DNA from: Anaeromyces robustus | Taxonomy: Eukaryota; Neocallimastigomycota; Neocallimastigomycetes; Neocallimastigales; Neocallimastigaceae | Length of the DNA stretch: 64,000 bases | Direction: 5' to 3' | NCBI GenBank assembly: GCA_002104895.1 | Contig: MCFG01000173.1 | Span: forward strand, 56,001 to 120,000 | Shown here: one piece after another, positions 31,138 through 43,638 of the stretch | Position numbering within the stretch: the stretch's first letter is position 1 | How the letters are laid out: each line of letters opens with the position of its first letter | Made by a program: the position numbers and the translations under genes | The notes under the pieces: model-generated | What the model was told of the DNA's origin: nothing | Databases searched by the model: none | The model's input: the letters and a program-made list of their open reading frames with translations, nothing else

Positions 31138-32827
31138 TTAGTTAGAGGTTTCTAAAAATTGTTTTATGTAATCAACATAATAATGTCTTTTTTCAGCATC
31201 CATTGGTATAAAATGACTATTAATAATAAATATTATTAATTATTTTTTTAATATATTTATATAATATATATAATTAGCAAATTATATTTCAATTTGAGCC
31301 AATAATTAAATAAATAAATATATAAATAAATAAACATAAGTTAGAATATTTAATATATATATTTACCCTCCAGGGTGAGTTAAAATTGTTGGATTATCAA
31401 AATAAGTAATTAATTTTTTACTACGTTCTAATACGTAAAATAAAAAGATAAAAAAAATAAGAAATATTAATAATAATAATAATAAAATTATTTAAATGAT
31501 TAATAAATTTTATATAAAGGTATTCTATATTTAATCATATACTATTATATATATAATATTTAATATAATATGTATATTATTTACCTGGACTTAACCAATT
31601 ATCTCCTTCACCATAAACATGTAAACTCTTAATCTTTATTTTAGTTTCATCATTGAAATATTTATCATATTCTGCAACTTCTGGTCTAAATCCAGAGAAG
31701 AACATTGCAAATTTTGGTATTTCAGGAATATCAGGATTATTTTTACTTTTTTCTAATTCTAAATGTGAACATAAAAGAGCAGCCATTGAAGAACCTTTAT
31801 TTTATTATTTAAAATAATAGAAATATTATTTATTTATTTATTTATTTTATGTTATTATAATATAAATAGTAAAATTAAAATTATATATAAAATACATACA
31901 TTTAAATGTATAAATGTACATAAATATATAAATGAATAAATGAATTTTCTCTTTTTTTTTTATTATTACTATTTACCTTGAGAGAAAGCTAAAATACCAT
32001 CAAAAGGACCTTCTTCTTTCATAATTTTTAGTAATATTTCAAGAGATTCTTCTAAACCATAATATTTCTTATCATCATCAGAGAAATTCCACCAACCTAA
32101 TGGCTTTTCATCTATATTATTAATTTATAATTTTAAAAATTCCATTATTTAAAAATATTTTAAAATTATAAATATATAAATTTCATATTATTTCAATATT
32201 ATTTAATTTCTAATAATAATAATAATAATAATAATAGAATAAATAAATAAAATTGGATAAAAATCTTTTAAATGCCTACCTTCTGGTGTATCACTATCAA
32301 TATCAAATTGTTTATGGTCAGCTGGATTTATAGAACATACATGTGGTCCTGCAACGTAGTCTTTATTTTTTTTTCCAATTATTTTATTTATATAATGAAT
32401 TATTTCCAATATTTCATTATTATTAATGAAATTTGTAATAATAATTTAAATGTGTATAATTAATAAATTATATAAATATAAATATAAACATTTATTTATT
32501 ATTAATATATAATATATTGAAAAGGCATTAATTATAATTAATAAAAAAAAACCGAGCATTATTCTTTATTTATAATAATAATGACAAGTATATATATTTA
32601 CATAATTCAGCAACACTTTTTAAAGCTTTTTTTAAAACTGCTGTTCTTTTTTGGAAAACCTTTAAATTTTGAGCATAACCATGAAGACATAAAATTTTTA
32701 ATTTCTTTTCAATAACTGGAGCTTTTGGAGCTTTTGGAGCTTTTTTTGATTTATTCTTTTTATTTTGTTTTTTGGTTTCATTAACTTGTTGTTTTTCAGT
32801 TTCAACTTCAATTTGCTCTTTTTCCAT
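31138..32827 (-). CDS. FSH1-family serine hydrolase
   Basis: Six exons on the minus strand: 32602-32827, 32280-32360, 31977-32111, 31585-31794, 31367-31427 and 31138-31216, giving 263 residues (yeast Fsh1 is 243). After a charged, Lys-rich N-terminus of about 45 residues comes the family core. ILCLHGYAQN is the oxyanion region. ELYYVAGPHV is restored exactly by splicing. PLGWWNFSDD and GPFDGILAFSQGSS carry nucleophile Ser146. The remaining triad is Asp212 (VYGEGDNWLSPG) and His239 (THPGGHFIPMD). The family comprises cytosolic carboxyl esterases and thioesterases related to human OVCA2, and the physiological substrate is not known from sequence. Short exons of 61-226 bp and introns with GTAAAT donors are typical of the window. 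Confidence 0.92.
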
Positions 32828-33571
32828 ACTTATTTTTTAATAGCTAATACAAAATAAAATATATATATATAATGAAATAACAAAATTATATAGTGCTATA
32901 TATTTATAAATTTTTTTAAAAAGAATACTAATATAAAAAAATGTAAAAATATATCAAATCAAATATTTAAAATTTATTATAATTTAAAGTTTATTTTTAA
33001 TAATTATTGATTGGTAATAGTTAATCTCTAATTAAAATAAGTAAATGAATATATATAAAATAAATAAATATATTTACTTATTAATTTATTCGTTCATTTA
33101 CTTTATTTTATAGTTTTTCTGTAATACCTTAATTAAAATATTAATTAAATATTTATGAATTCAATAAATTATTAAATTGCAATAATAAAAAATTAATAAA
33201 GAAAAAATTAATATAATAAATTCTTTATTATTTTCTTCTAAATAACGCTTTGTCCCCTTACCCTTATTCTTTTTTTTTTTTTTTTTTAAATTTAACATAA
33301 ATATATTAAAATAATATAAATATATATCAAAATATAAAATTATAGGAAAAAAAAAAAACAAGGAAGTTAAAAAGTAACAAAAAATAAAATAACATTTATT
33401 TAAATTAAATAAATAATAAAATAAAGTAAATAAAAAAAACCAAGAAAACAAAACAAAACAAACAATTAAGAAGTTTTATATTTCTTTTTTTTTAAAGGAA
33501 ACCGAAATAAATTTATAATTTTTTATTATATATATATATATATTTGATTAAAAGCATATAAATAGTAAAAA
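32828..33571. other. Divergent intergenic region
   Basis: 744 bp between the FSH1-like gene (-) and the LRR gene (+). It is A/T-rich, with one C-rich short patch (TTTGTCCCCTTACCC) near 33250. Both promoters should lie here, but no core element is distinguishable. Confidence 0.6.
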
Positions 33572-33775
33572 ATGGGTAATACTCCATCATCTAACAAAAT
33601 TACTACTAGTCAATTTCATTCAAAAATTGAAATGTCTAAAAAGACAGGTGTTTTAACACTTCCAAATTCAAAAATTGAAGAAATCCCAATTTACATTTTA
33701 TCTTTTCCAAATTTAAAAAGCTTAGATTTATCTGGTAATAGAATTACTCGAATGTAAGCAAAAAATAATTATATT

Positions 33776-33862
<87 letters not shown>

Positions 33863-34956
33863 TTCATTATTATTATTATTATTATTATATTTCATTATTA
33901 TTATTGTTATTATTATTATTATTATTATTACTATTATTAATATTATTATCATATTAAATTTACTTCACTGTTATATTAAATATTTATAATATTTAACAAT
34001 GTAGTCCACCAGAAATAAAGCAATTACAAAATTTGAAAATTTTAAACTTGTCACATAATTCAATTACAGAATTACCTCCAGAAATATTTGAATTAAAGAA
34101 TTTAAAAACTTTAAATCTTTCACATAATAAAATATCCAATATTTCTGTCGGTACGTAAAATTTATACATTATTAAATAATTTTTTATTTATAAAATTTCG
34201 TTTTCTAACAATAACAATCTAATGTATATTTAAATTATTATTTATTATTTATTCTTAAAATTTTATAGATATTCAAAAGCTTAAAAGTCTAACTCAATTA
34301 ATTCTTTCTAATAATGAAATTTCTTCAATTCCAAAGGAAATAAGTCAATTAAATAGTGTAACTCAAATTGATTTATCTAATAATAGAATTCAAAGGTATA
34401 AATAATGAATATAATATATATATAATAAAAATAAATAAAGCTATTATTTTTTTTATAGTTTATATATTGTACTTATGAAAAATTTTTAAAATAATATTCT
34501 TATATTAAATAAAAATATATATAATAACAATAATATATATCTATTATTTATTTTTACTTTTTAGTTTACCAGATGATATTGGTGATGGTCTTGAATGTTG
34601 TGAAGAAATTAATATGACAAATAATGTTTTGGTTCATGTACCAGCATCTATTTCAAAAATGTCTCGTTTGAAGAACTTAAAATTAAATAATAATTCTATT
34701 GTTGATTTTCCAAATGAAATTCTTACTTCTTCCTCAGTATGCTTTATTGAAATTGAGAATAATGTTTTACCCGAAGATAAATTTAGAGAATTAGATGGTT
34801 ATGAAAAGGTAATATAATTATAAATATATTTAAAAAAAAAATAAACATTTTTATATTAATAAATATTGAATAACAAATAATTATTTTATTTATAATATAT
34901 ATACTTTTTAGTATTGTGAAAGAAGAAAAGGTAGAATTGATCAATTTATTAAATAA
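33572..34956 (+). CDS. LRRC57: LRRC57-like leucine-rich repeat protein
   Basis: Five exons: 33572-33753, 34005-34150, 34269-34395, 34565-34808 and 34912-34956, giving 247 residues (human LRRC57 is 239). The N-terminus MGNTPSSNK fits an N-myristoylation signal, as the MGN start of LRRC57 does. Then comes KTGVLTLPNSKIEEIP, followed by seven or eight 23-residue leucine-rich repeats of the LxxLxLSxNxIxxLPxEI type. The C-terminus FRELDGYEKYCERRKGRIDQ matches the LRRC57 tail. A Cys pair interrupts one repeat (GLECCEEI). The role of LRRC57 is poorly known, and membrane-anchored scaffolding is an inference from the myristoylation motif and fold. Intron 1 carries a long TTA microsatellite. Confidence 0.9.
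33778..33935. repeat. TTA microsatellite in intron 1 of the LRR gene
   Basis: About 27 TTA units, a short interruption, then more TTA units. It fills most of the intron between 33754 and 34004. Confidence 0.9.
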
Positions 34957-35809
34957 GAATGAAGCCTATCTCTAAACAAATATTACTCATAAATAAGCTT
35001 CTTTTTTTTTTTTTTTTCTACTTATCATAAATTGTATTGTTATATTCAATACAAACATTTATATATATACATAAACATAAACACATATAATAATCATTTA
35101 GAAAAAATATTTTCTTATTTTGTATAATGCTTAAATAGATATAAATATATCTATATATATAATATATACAATTAGTATAAACAAAAAATATATAAAAATA
35201 TGTATCTTTTTATATAAAATTAATCAAGGAATTAAATAAAATAAATATATAATAAATAAAAAGAAACAATATTATAATAAAATTAAATTAAATCGATTTA
35301 TTATAATTTATTATTATTATTATTATTATTTTATTTTTTTTCTATTTTCTATTTTATATCGAGTTTTTTTAATGTCAACTATTACTTAAAAGTCATGATA
35401 ATTTACCCCGTAAAATTAAAATAAAATACAATATATTTATTTATTTATTTTGAAAATTTATTTTAATTAATTAAAGATATACCAAAATAAAAATTCATAA
35501 TACATAAAAGTATTTTAAAAAAATTCGGAATTTGAATAAATTTTTATCAATATTCATATATTTTCTTTTTCTTTATTATTTTAACCAATAATTAATTGTA
35601 CTTTTGTTATTGTTATTATTATCTTTTCTCTTTTTCAATCTCTTAATATATCCTCGAATTTGTATACTATATTATATTTAATTATAATTTGTATCTACCT
35701 CTTTTTCAATCTCTTAACATATCTTCGAATTTGTATATAATATTATAATACAATTAATTATAATCAAGTTAAAATTTGTATACTATATAATATATTTATA
35801 TTTGAACAT

Positions 35810-35851
<42 letters not shown>

Positions 35852-36311
35852 AAATTAAATAAAATAAAATAAAATAAAATAACTAAATAAATATACTTCA
35901 ATAAAAAAAAAAAAAACTTTTCATATCGTTAAAAAGAAATAGTAATTGTAAAAGAAATATTTTTAACAATTTTTTAAATTTTAAATTTTAAAACTTAATT
36001 TTATAATTGTTATAAAAAGAGTAATGTTTTTTTTAAATAAATAAATATATAAATAAAAAGTAATTCTTTAATATATAATATACATAATAATACTAATATT
36101 ATAAAAGTATTATTATTCATAAAAAAAATATGTTTTTTTATTTGTTATAAATGTGATTTATTTTTAAATAATTTTGTTTGTTTGCTTTTTACACTATTAA
36201 ACAATCTTTATTTTGCCCATAAAACACAATTTAAACTATTTTTATTTTTTTTATATTTTTTTTATTATTGATATATTTTATGTATATATTATTATTTAAT
36301 TAATAGATAAT
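34957..36311. other. Convergent intergenic region
   Basis: 1.35 kb between the 3' ends of the LRR gene (+) and the NAC beta gene (-). It holds a 39-bp direct duplication (35628-35737) and a long A run near 35812-35850 followed by AAAAT repeats. No exon is seen. Confidence 0.65.
35628..35737. repeat. 39-bp direct repeat, 71-bp period
   Basis: Copies at 35628-35666 and 35699-35737 begin CTCTTTTTCAATCTCTTAA and end CGAATTTGTATA, with two differences. A partial third echo (AATTTGTATACTATAT) follows near 35774. It is richer in C than the surroundings. Confidence 0.85.
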
Positions 36312-37132
36312 TTAAGCCTTGTTTTCAGCAACTTCATCGAAGTTTTCGACAAGCTAAATATTTTTTAATTGATTATTTATGTAGTGATATAATTGTAATA
36401 ATAAAAATATAAAAGTAATAAAAAAAAATTAAAAGAAATAATGATTAATATTTTTAATTCAAGGTATGAATTATATAATTTTAATTAATTTTTTTTAATT
36501 TAAATTAAAACTTACTTCTGGAATTTCTTCATCATTTTCTTCAGCTGGCTTAGCAGCAGTTTCACCGGCGGCAGCAGCTTCAGCTTGAGCAGCTTCAGCT
36601 AATTTCTTTAAACTGGCAATGGATTCTGGACCAAGTTGGTTAATGATTCCTGGAACTAAATCGAATAATTCCTTGTCTTCACCTTTACCATCAATGATGA
36701 AGGTGTTGGAAGCAATGGAGGCAGAAACTATAATATATAATATTATCATTATTATTATTATTATTCAAAATTTATAAACATATAAATATTTAAATAAATA
36801 TAGATTAATTATTTTATAAATTATTAATAAAAAATATATACAAGATATTTAAAATTTAAAATATCTTTATAAGATACAAGTTTTAATTATTATACATAAT
36901 TCTTACCCTTTGGATTATCGAAGTGAATAATGTTACCATCGTCTTTGAACATGTTAACTTCTTCAATTTCAGAGATGGTTTGGGTACCCATCTTCTTAAG
37001 GACAGTTTGGAGCTTCTTGTCATCACCACCAATAACGTTGGACTTGTGGGCCTTCTTCATCTTACGACGTGGAGTACCCTTACCACCGATACGGACGTTG
37101 GCTTGTAATTTTGATAATTTCTCGTTATTCAT
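36312..37132 (-). CDS. EGD1: Nascent polypeptide-associated complex beta subunit (BTF3/Egd1)
   Basis: Three exons on the minus strand, 36907-37132, 36516-36727 and 36312-36353, giving 159 residues, the usual length. The N-terminus [19 protein letters not shown] leads into the basic ribosome-binding motif [12 protein letters not shown]. The NAC dimerisation domain follows ([55 protein letters not shown]). An Ala/Glu-rich stretch and the canonical tail [13 protein letters not shown], supplied by the 42-bp last exon, complete it. NAC binds next to the ribosomal exit tunnel and shields nascent chains from wrong targeting. Codons are relatively C-rich at third positions compared with neighbours, as expected of a highly expressed gene. 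Confidence 0.96.
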
Positions 37133-38027
37133 CTATAGATTTTGATTAATTCATTTTATGTAATTATAATATATATAAAAAAAAGAGATTACATAAGTAT
37201 ATTTGTTTTAAAATGTTTGATCTTTTTTTAATATTTTGTTATTTTCAAGGTTTATAAATAAGATATTGCTTATATCATATATGTATTATTAATTGTTTAT
37301 TGTAATTTTTATGTATAAAATTTGATTGTAATCTTCAATGTAATTTGTTCATTATATTTTTATATATAGTCTTTGTTTCCATTAAATTATTATTTATTTA
37401 TAAGACAGCATTTTTATTTACATATACATTTAATTCATTATATATGAAATATAAAAAAAGAAATAAAATAATTCACAAAAAATTATAACATTTATAAAAA
37501 TCATAAAAATATATATATTATATAACATTCATATTATTCATCATTATTATTACCTTCAATATATACCAAAAATATAAAAGGTAAGAGAGAGAAAATTATA
37601 ATTAATAATGAACTAACATTAATTTTTTTTTTCTAACTAATAAAATTTTCTCTACCTCGATTGGTTTAAATTGATAAGAACTAAATTAGCCACAGTAAAA
37701 ATGTAATTGTACAATACACAACATCATATATTAAATAAATATTACAATATATTATAATATATTGCAAAAAATACTATTACTTGATTGGACAAATCAGTCA
37801 TTAAATATAAAAAATTCTTTTATTTTTTTTTATTTTTTTTTTTAAAAAAAAATTGAAGAAAAAATAAAAAGATTAAAAGTAAAAAAATGAATTTCATATT
37901 ATTTAAATTTTGTTTAAATAATAAATAATATTTATTTATTTATTTATCTATTTATTTATTTATTAATTTATTTATTTATTTATTTATTTATTAATTTATT
38001 TATTTATTTATTTATTTATTTATCGAT

Positions 38028-38087
<60 letters not shown>

Positions 38088-38151
38088 TGATAAATAAAAA
38101 TTTTTTATATTTATTTCTTTTTTAATATTATTAATATTATTAGTATTATTG

Positions 38152-38195
<44 letters not shown>

Positions 38196-38632
38196 TATAT
38201 AATTATTATTTATATACTTTTGTTTAATAAGTTGTTTATAATTTTAATAATTAGTAATTGTATAAAATTCTACCATAACTAAAAACATTTAACAAAACAA
38301 AACAAAATAAAATAAAATATTATATCTTATATATCAAATTTTAAGTTTTAAAATTTTGATACTGAATATTATTTATTATTAAATATTGATTTAATTAATA
38401 AATCAAATTACTCTTAACAAAGTTTTTTTTTTTTTTTGTATCCACGTTATTTTAACATAATTAAAAATTTTTTTTTTGATCTACAGTATTGTATAATGTA
38501 TACAATATTTATTACATTATAAATTTATTTTATGTTTTTTTTTTTTTTTTTTAATTATTTTTAAAATATTAAATTATTAATTTTAAATTTTTTTTTTAAT
38601 TTTATATTATAAAGAATTAATAGTTTAATAAA
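37133..38632. other. Divergent intergenic region
   Basis: 1.5 kb between the starts of NAC beta (-) and UTP23 (+). It contains a TTTA array (37929-38086) followed by a TTA array (38155-38193). A mixed-composition stretch lies near 37575-37700. No exon is seen. Confidence 0.65.
37929..38086. repeat. TTTA microsatellite with point interruptions
   Basis: About 38 TTTA units with occasional variants (TCTA, TAATT, TCGA) between divergent genes. Confidence 0.9.
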
Positions 38633-39992
38633 ATGAGATTAAAGAGACAGAAGACATATAAAAGATATATGGGTGTTTATCAACACTCTTTTGGTTTCAG
38701 AGAACCATATCAAATTATTGGTAATAAATATTTAAAAATATTAAATAATTTAAATTATATATATTATTATCGTTATTATTATTAAATTAATGTATTAATA
38801 ATTTATATAATTTTTTGTAGTTGATGGTAATTTTATTAAAGTTGCTCAAAATTCAAGACTTGACTATAAGTCAATGTTACAAGAAACAGTTGTCGGAAAG
38901 ACAAGAATTAGTAATAATTTATATTTAAATCATTTAATCGATTATTATATATATATTACAATTTTTATAGACTAAAAATAGAAATTTATAATTCTAAATT
39001 TTATATATATATATATTATATTATTATATTATATTATAACAAATATAACAAACTTATATAATATTAAAGTGACTACTAATTGTGTAGTAAATGAATTAAG
39101 AACTTTAGGTGAAGATTTTATGGGTGCTGCATTAGCAGCAAAAAGACTTGAAAAAAGAAGATGTCCACATGGTGGAAATCCAGTCAATGCTGCTGAATGT
39201 ATAAAAGAAATTATTGGTATATATATATTAATATTTTATAATAAATTCTTTTAAATTGTAAAAAATATATATATATAAATAAATATATAATATTCAATAT
39301 TAATAATATTAATTATAATATACATTAATATTATATTTTTTAATCCATATTATAATTAATTATAATTTGAAATTTGAAATTTGAAATTTGGAATTAAATT
39401 TGAAATCTGAAAATTCGAAATTCAAAATTTTATTTTGCTTTTACTTTTTTCTTTTTTCTTTATAGGAGATACTAATCAATTTAATTATTGTGTTGCAACT
39501 CAAGATTTAACTTTAAGAGATTATTTAAGAAGAATACCTGGTATTCCATTAATATATATTAATAGAAGTGTAATGATTTTAGAACCTCCATCCCCCGCAA
39601 CTACAAATAAAGTTAAAGAAATTGAACATAATAAAACTATTCCAACTAATTATGAAAATACTATTATACAAAAAAATACTGAAACTCCAGATGAAGCACC
39701 AAAATCAAAAAAAAGAAAAGGTCCAAAACAACCAAATCCATTATCATGTAAAAAGAAAAAAGTTAATCCAGCTCAACAAAATCAAAATAAAAAGAAAAAG
39801 AATGAAGAAGAAAAAGAAAAAGAAGAAGAAAATATCGAAGTTGAAAAACCTAAAAAGAGAAGAAGAAGAAGAAATAAGAAAAAGAATAATGCAGGAAATT
39901 CAAATGAAGAAAATAATAATAATACCAATGAAAATGAGAATGAGAATGAAGATGATAATGATAATGATAATGATAATGTAGATGAAGAATAA
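38633..39992 (+). CDS. UTP23: UTP23, small-subunit processome PIN-like protein
   Basis: Four exons, 38633-38720, 38821-38910, 39070-39216 and 39466-39992, give 283 residues. The start MRLKRQKTYKRYMGVYQ and REPYQIIVDGNF match UTP23. So do the zinc-binding segment (RRCPHGGNPVNAAEC), the PIN-like core VATQDLTLRDYLRRIPGIPL, the SPAT element and the terminal PNPLSCKKKK motif. Utp23 is a nucleolar assembly factor that binds snR30/U17 and is needed for 18S rRNA maturation; its PIN fold usually lacks nuclease activity. The last 100 residues are Lys/Glu- then Asn/Asp-rich low complexity, longer than in yeast (254 residues in total). The second residue of the core joins exons exactly at V-D-G. Confidence 0.94.
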
Positions 39993-40829
39993 AAAAAAAA
40001 TGTTCATAACTTATTATTAAAATATTTTATAAAGAATAATCTAATGGAATCTTTTCAATATTATAACAAAATACTATAGAATTTAAATATCAATTAATTA
40101 TATTAGAATTTTTCATGTTTTTATTTTTTTTTTTAAGATTTTATTTTAATTTTAATTTATTTATTTTTCTCTATTGAATTTTTTTTTTCTTATGTTTTAT
40201 TTCGTTTTGTTTTTTAATAATTTAATTATAATAATTTATATTATTTTATTTAATTTAAAGATTTCTTTTTATTTTATTTTATATTATATTATTCTACTTT
40301 AAGTTCTATTATTAAATGTAAATGTTGATTGGCAATTAATAATTAATAATAAAAAAGAAAAAATCTAATTATCAACAAAAATAATAAAATTTTTAAAAAA
40401 CTCTTCTAAATATAAAGAATAAAAAAAAAATAATTAAAAAAAAACATAATTTTATTATAAAAAAATTTTTTTATTCTATTTTTTTTTTTTTTTGTGTTAA
40501 TATAAAAATTTTATGTGTATTATATATATATTATATATTATATATTATTTTTAATAATTTATAGATAAAGCGTTTTGTTATCTAAATAATTATAATAAAA
40601 ATTAATTAATTATGCTCTAATTTTGATTGTAAATAATTAACTTCATTCTATTTTTTTTTTCATAAATAATAATAATAGGAAAAAAAAAAAAAAAAGGTTA
40701 AAATGTTAGTAATTATATTTTATTAATTTATTTTTAATATTAACAAAAATTTAAATTTAAATAATATTAAAAAATTTATTCAAATAATATTTAAATTTAA
40801 ATTTTGTTAATATTAATTTAATTATATAT
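39993..40829. other. Convergent intergenic region
   Basis: About 840 bp between UTP23 (+) and the UBE2O-like gene (-), made of A and T runs with no exon seen. Confidence 0.65.
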
Positions 40830-40832
40830 TTA

Positions 40833-40896
<64 letters not shown>

Positions 40897-41286
40897 TTTA
40901 ATAATATTAAACAACCTTTTGAAACGGTTTCTAATTTTTCCATTTTTACATTTAATATACCATCCTTATTTTTTTCAGAATTCTTAATAATTTTTTGACA
41001 TTTTTCATTAATATAATTTAACATATGTTTTCCATCATAATAATAATTTAAAATATATTCTCTAAATATTTCAAAAACAGATTCATTACTAAGATTTAAC
41101 ATATTTAAAGTTTGATTAATAGTATGAATAGATAAGTAAAATGCACGTTCATTATAATAATTAGCTGTGAAATTTTCTTCTGAATTTTGCATTAATTTAT
41201 CATAACCAGCTTCATTGAAATATGGTAATTGTACACCTAAAACAAGACCTTGAATTGATAATAATACCTAATAAAATATTTATTAT

Positions 41287-41327
<41 letters not shown>

Positions 41328-41832
41328 AAGAAAAATAAGAAGAAGAAATAAAATATATTATATTAATAATATTATTTAATTATAATATAAATATTATTTG
41401 ATACATTATAAAATAATAATTTTATTATTATATATTTTATATTTACTTGTAAAATATTTGATTTTGGTGTCCATTTTTCAGTTTCATCCTTTCCATGCCA
41501 TGTTCCAAGTAATGAAAGACAAACTTTACCATCTTCATAAAGATTTGGATTTAATTTTCCCATACCCACTGTTAAAGAATAATAATGAACAGAAGGTGGT
41601 GAATGTGGATAATCACCTGGTATACAAATATCAAACATGAAAACAGCTCCTATAATAAAAAATTAATAAGAAAAAAAATATTTTAATTAAAAATAAAATA
41701 AAAAATAAAAATTAAATAATTAATAATTGATTAAAATATATATTTATATTATAATAATATTGAATAATAACAATATTGAATAATAATAATATTGAATAAT
41801 AATAATATAAAATAATAAAATTATTATAATTA

Positions 41833-41869
<37 letters not shown>

Positions 41870-42848
41870 TATTATTATTAGGATTAGTATTAGTATTATT
41901 TACCTTCATAGATTGTATCTTTTGGACCAAAAATAATTGCTCTCAATAATTCTAATCTTGATGAAAAAGCAGCTACAATAATATCACCTTCTTCTGGAAG
42001 TTCTGTAGATAATAATTTATGTTCTTTCATAATGGTTTTATAAAAATGTTTACTTAATATACCATTTTCATTATCTATAAAATGATGATTTTCTGGAGGA
42101 TCATCAAGTAATATGAAATTTTTTAATTTTGTTTTTGTGGTTGCATTCTTTTCATCTATATTATCTAATAATGTTGACTTAATTTCTTCTCTTATTTTTT
42201 CTTCAATTTTTTTTATTTTTTCTTGTTTCGCTTCTTTATTATTAGTTATCTCATTTTCATTATCTATACCTTTAAATACATTTTCAAATTCATTTTCAAA
42301 TTCATTTTTATTTGTATTATTGTTATTATTATCAATTGATATTTCTATAGTGTCATCTATCATTTCATCATCTTCATCTGTTTCCCATTCACTATCATCA
42401 TCTTCTGTTTCCCATTCAGCATCATCGCCCTCATTATTGCCATCAATTTCCATTATATTATCATCTCCTTCTTCAATAATAACATCTTCATTTTCACCGT
42501 CATCTTCATCATCTTCAATTACTTCATAATCATCAAGATCACTAGCTGATATAAATTCGTCATGCATATAATCTTCAGTATCAGATATAGTAAATATTTG
42601 GTGAGGGTATACATAATGAATATTCTTTGATGGACAACAACAAACACCTATTTTTCCTAAATGATCTGGATCATTAATAGATACAATCTCTCCAACCCAA
42701 TCATGTTTTGCTACTTCTTCACTAATACCTTTACATTGTTTTTCTATAGGTGAAATATCTGCTGTTATTAAAACTCTTTCACCTAACCTTTGTGTATATA
42801 TTGGATGTGAAGAAATTTCATACGTTGATTGCTCTTTTGTTTCCTGTA

Positions 42849-42879
<31 letters not shown>

Positions 42880-43551
42880 ATATATAAATATATAATAAAA
42901 ACAAATAATTTAAATTAAATTTATATAAAAAAAAATATAATATATTTTTAAGAGAAAAAAAAATTAATTTATACACATTCTTTATATATAAATTATATTT
43001 AATAACTATAAAAATTATATATACTATATCTATTGAAAATAAATATTTACAATTTTTTCACTCTCTCTGTCTACATGTTCTAACCATTGAACTTCACATA
43101 TTCTTTCTAAAGCATTTACTGATTTAATTACACCAACTTTAACTTTAGATAATGTTTTCTTATTTTTAAACTCTTCTTTTAAATAAATATAATCTGTTGG
43201 CCAGAAATCCTTTATTTTTAAATTAATATTATTAAAATATTAGAAAAAAATTGTATGATATTTATTAATAAATAATATTTTTAATGACTTACTTGTTCAT
43301 CAATATTAAGACAAATTAATAAATCAGTTGATTTAATATTTTTTGTGATTGTACTGTCTTGCCATTGAACATCAACAAAACTTTTTGTTCTAATTATTTT
43401 CTATTAATAATAATAATAATAAATAATATATGTTAGAAGTAAAATAAATAATTAAATCAATAGATAAATAATTAAATAAATAGTAATAAAACAGTTAAAC
43501 TTACAAAACATGGATTTACTAAACCATCAAATAATTCTACTCCATAATCTG

Positions 43552-43638
<87 letters not shown>

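Noticed and set aside
42113-42529. Plus-strand Ser/Leu/Ile-rich frame
   Set aside because: Antisense of the acidic region of the UBE2O-like gene, whose coding strand has clear homology.
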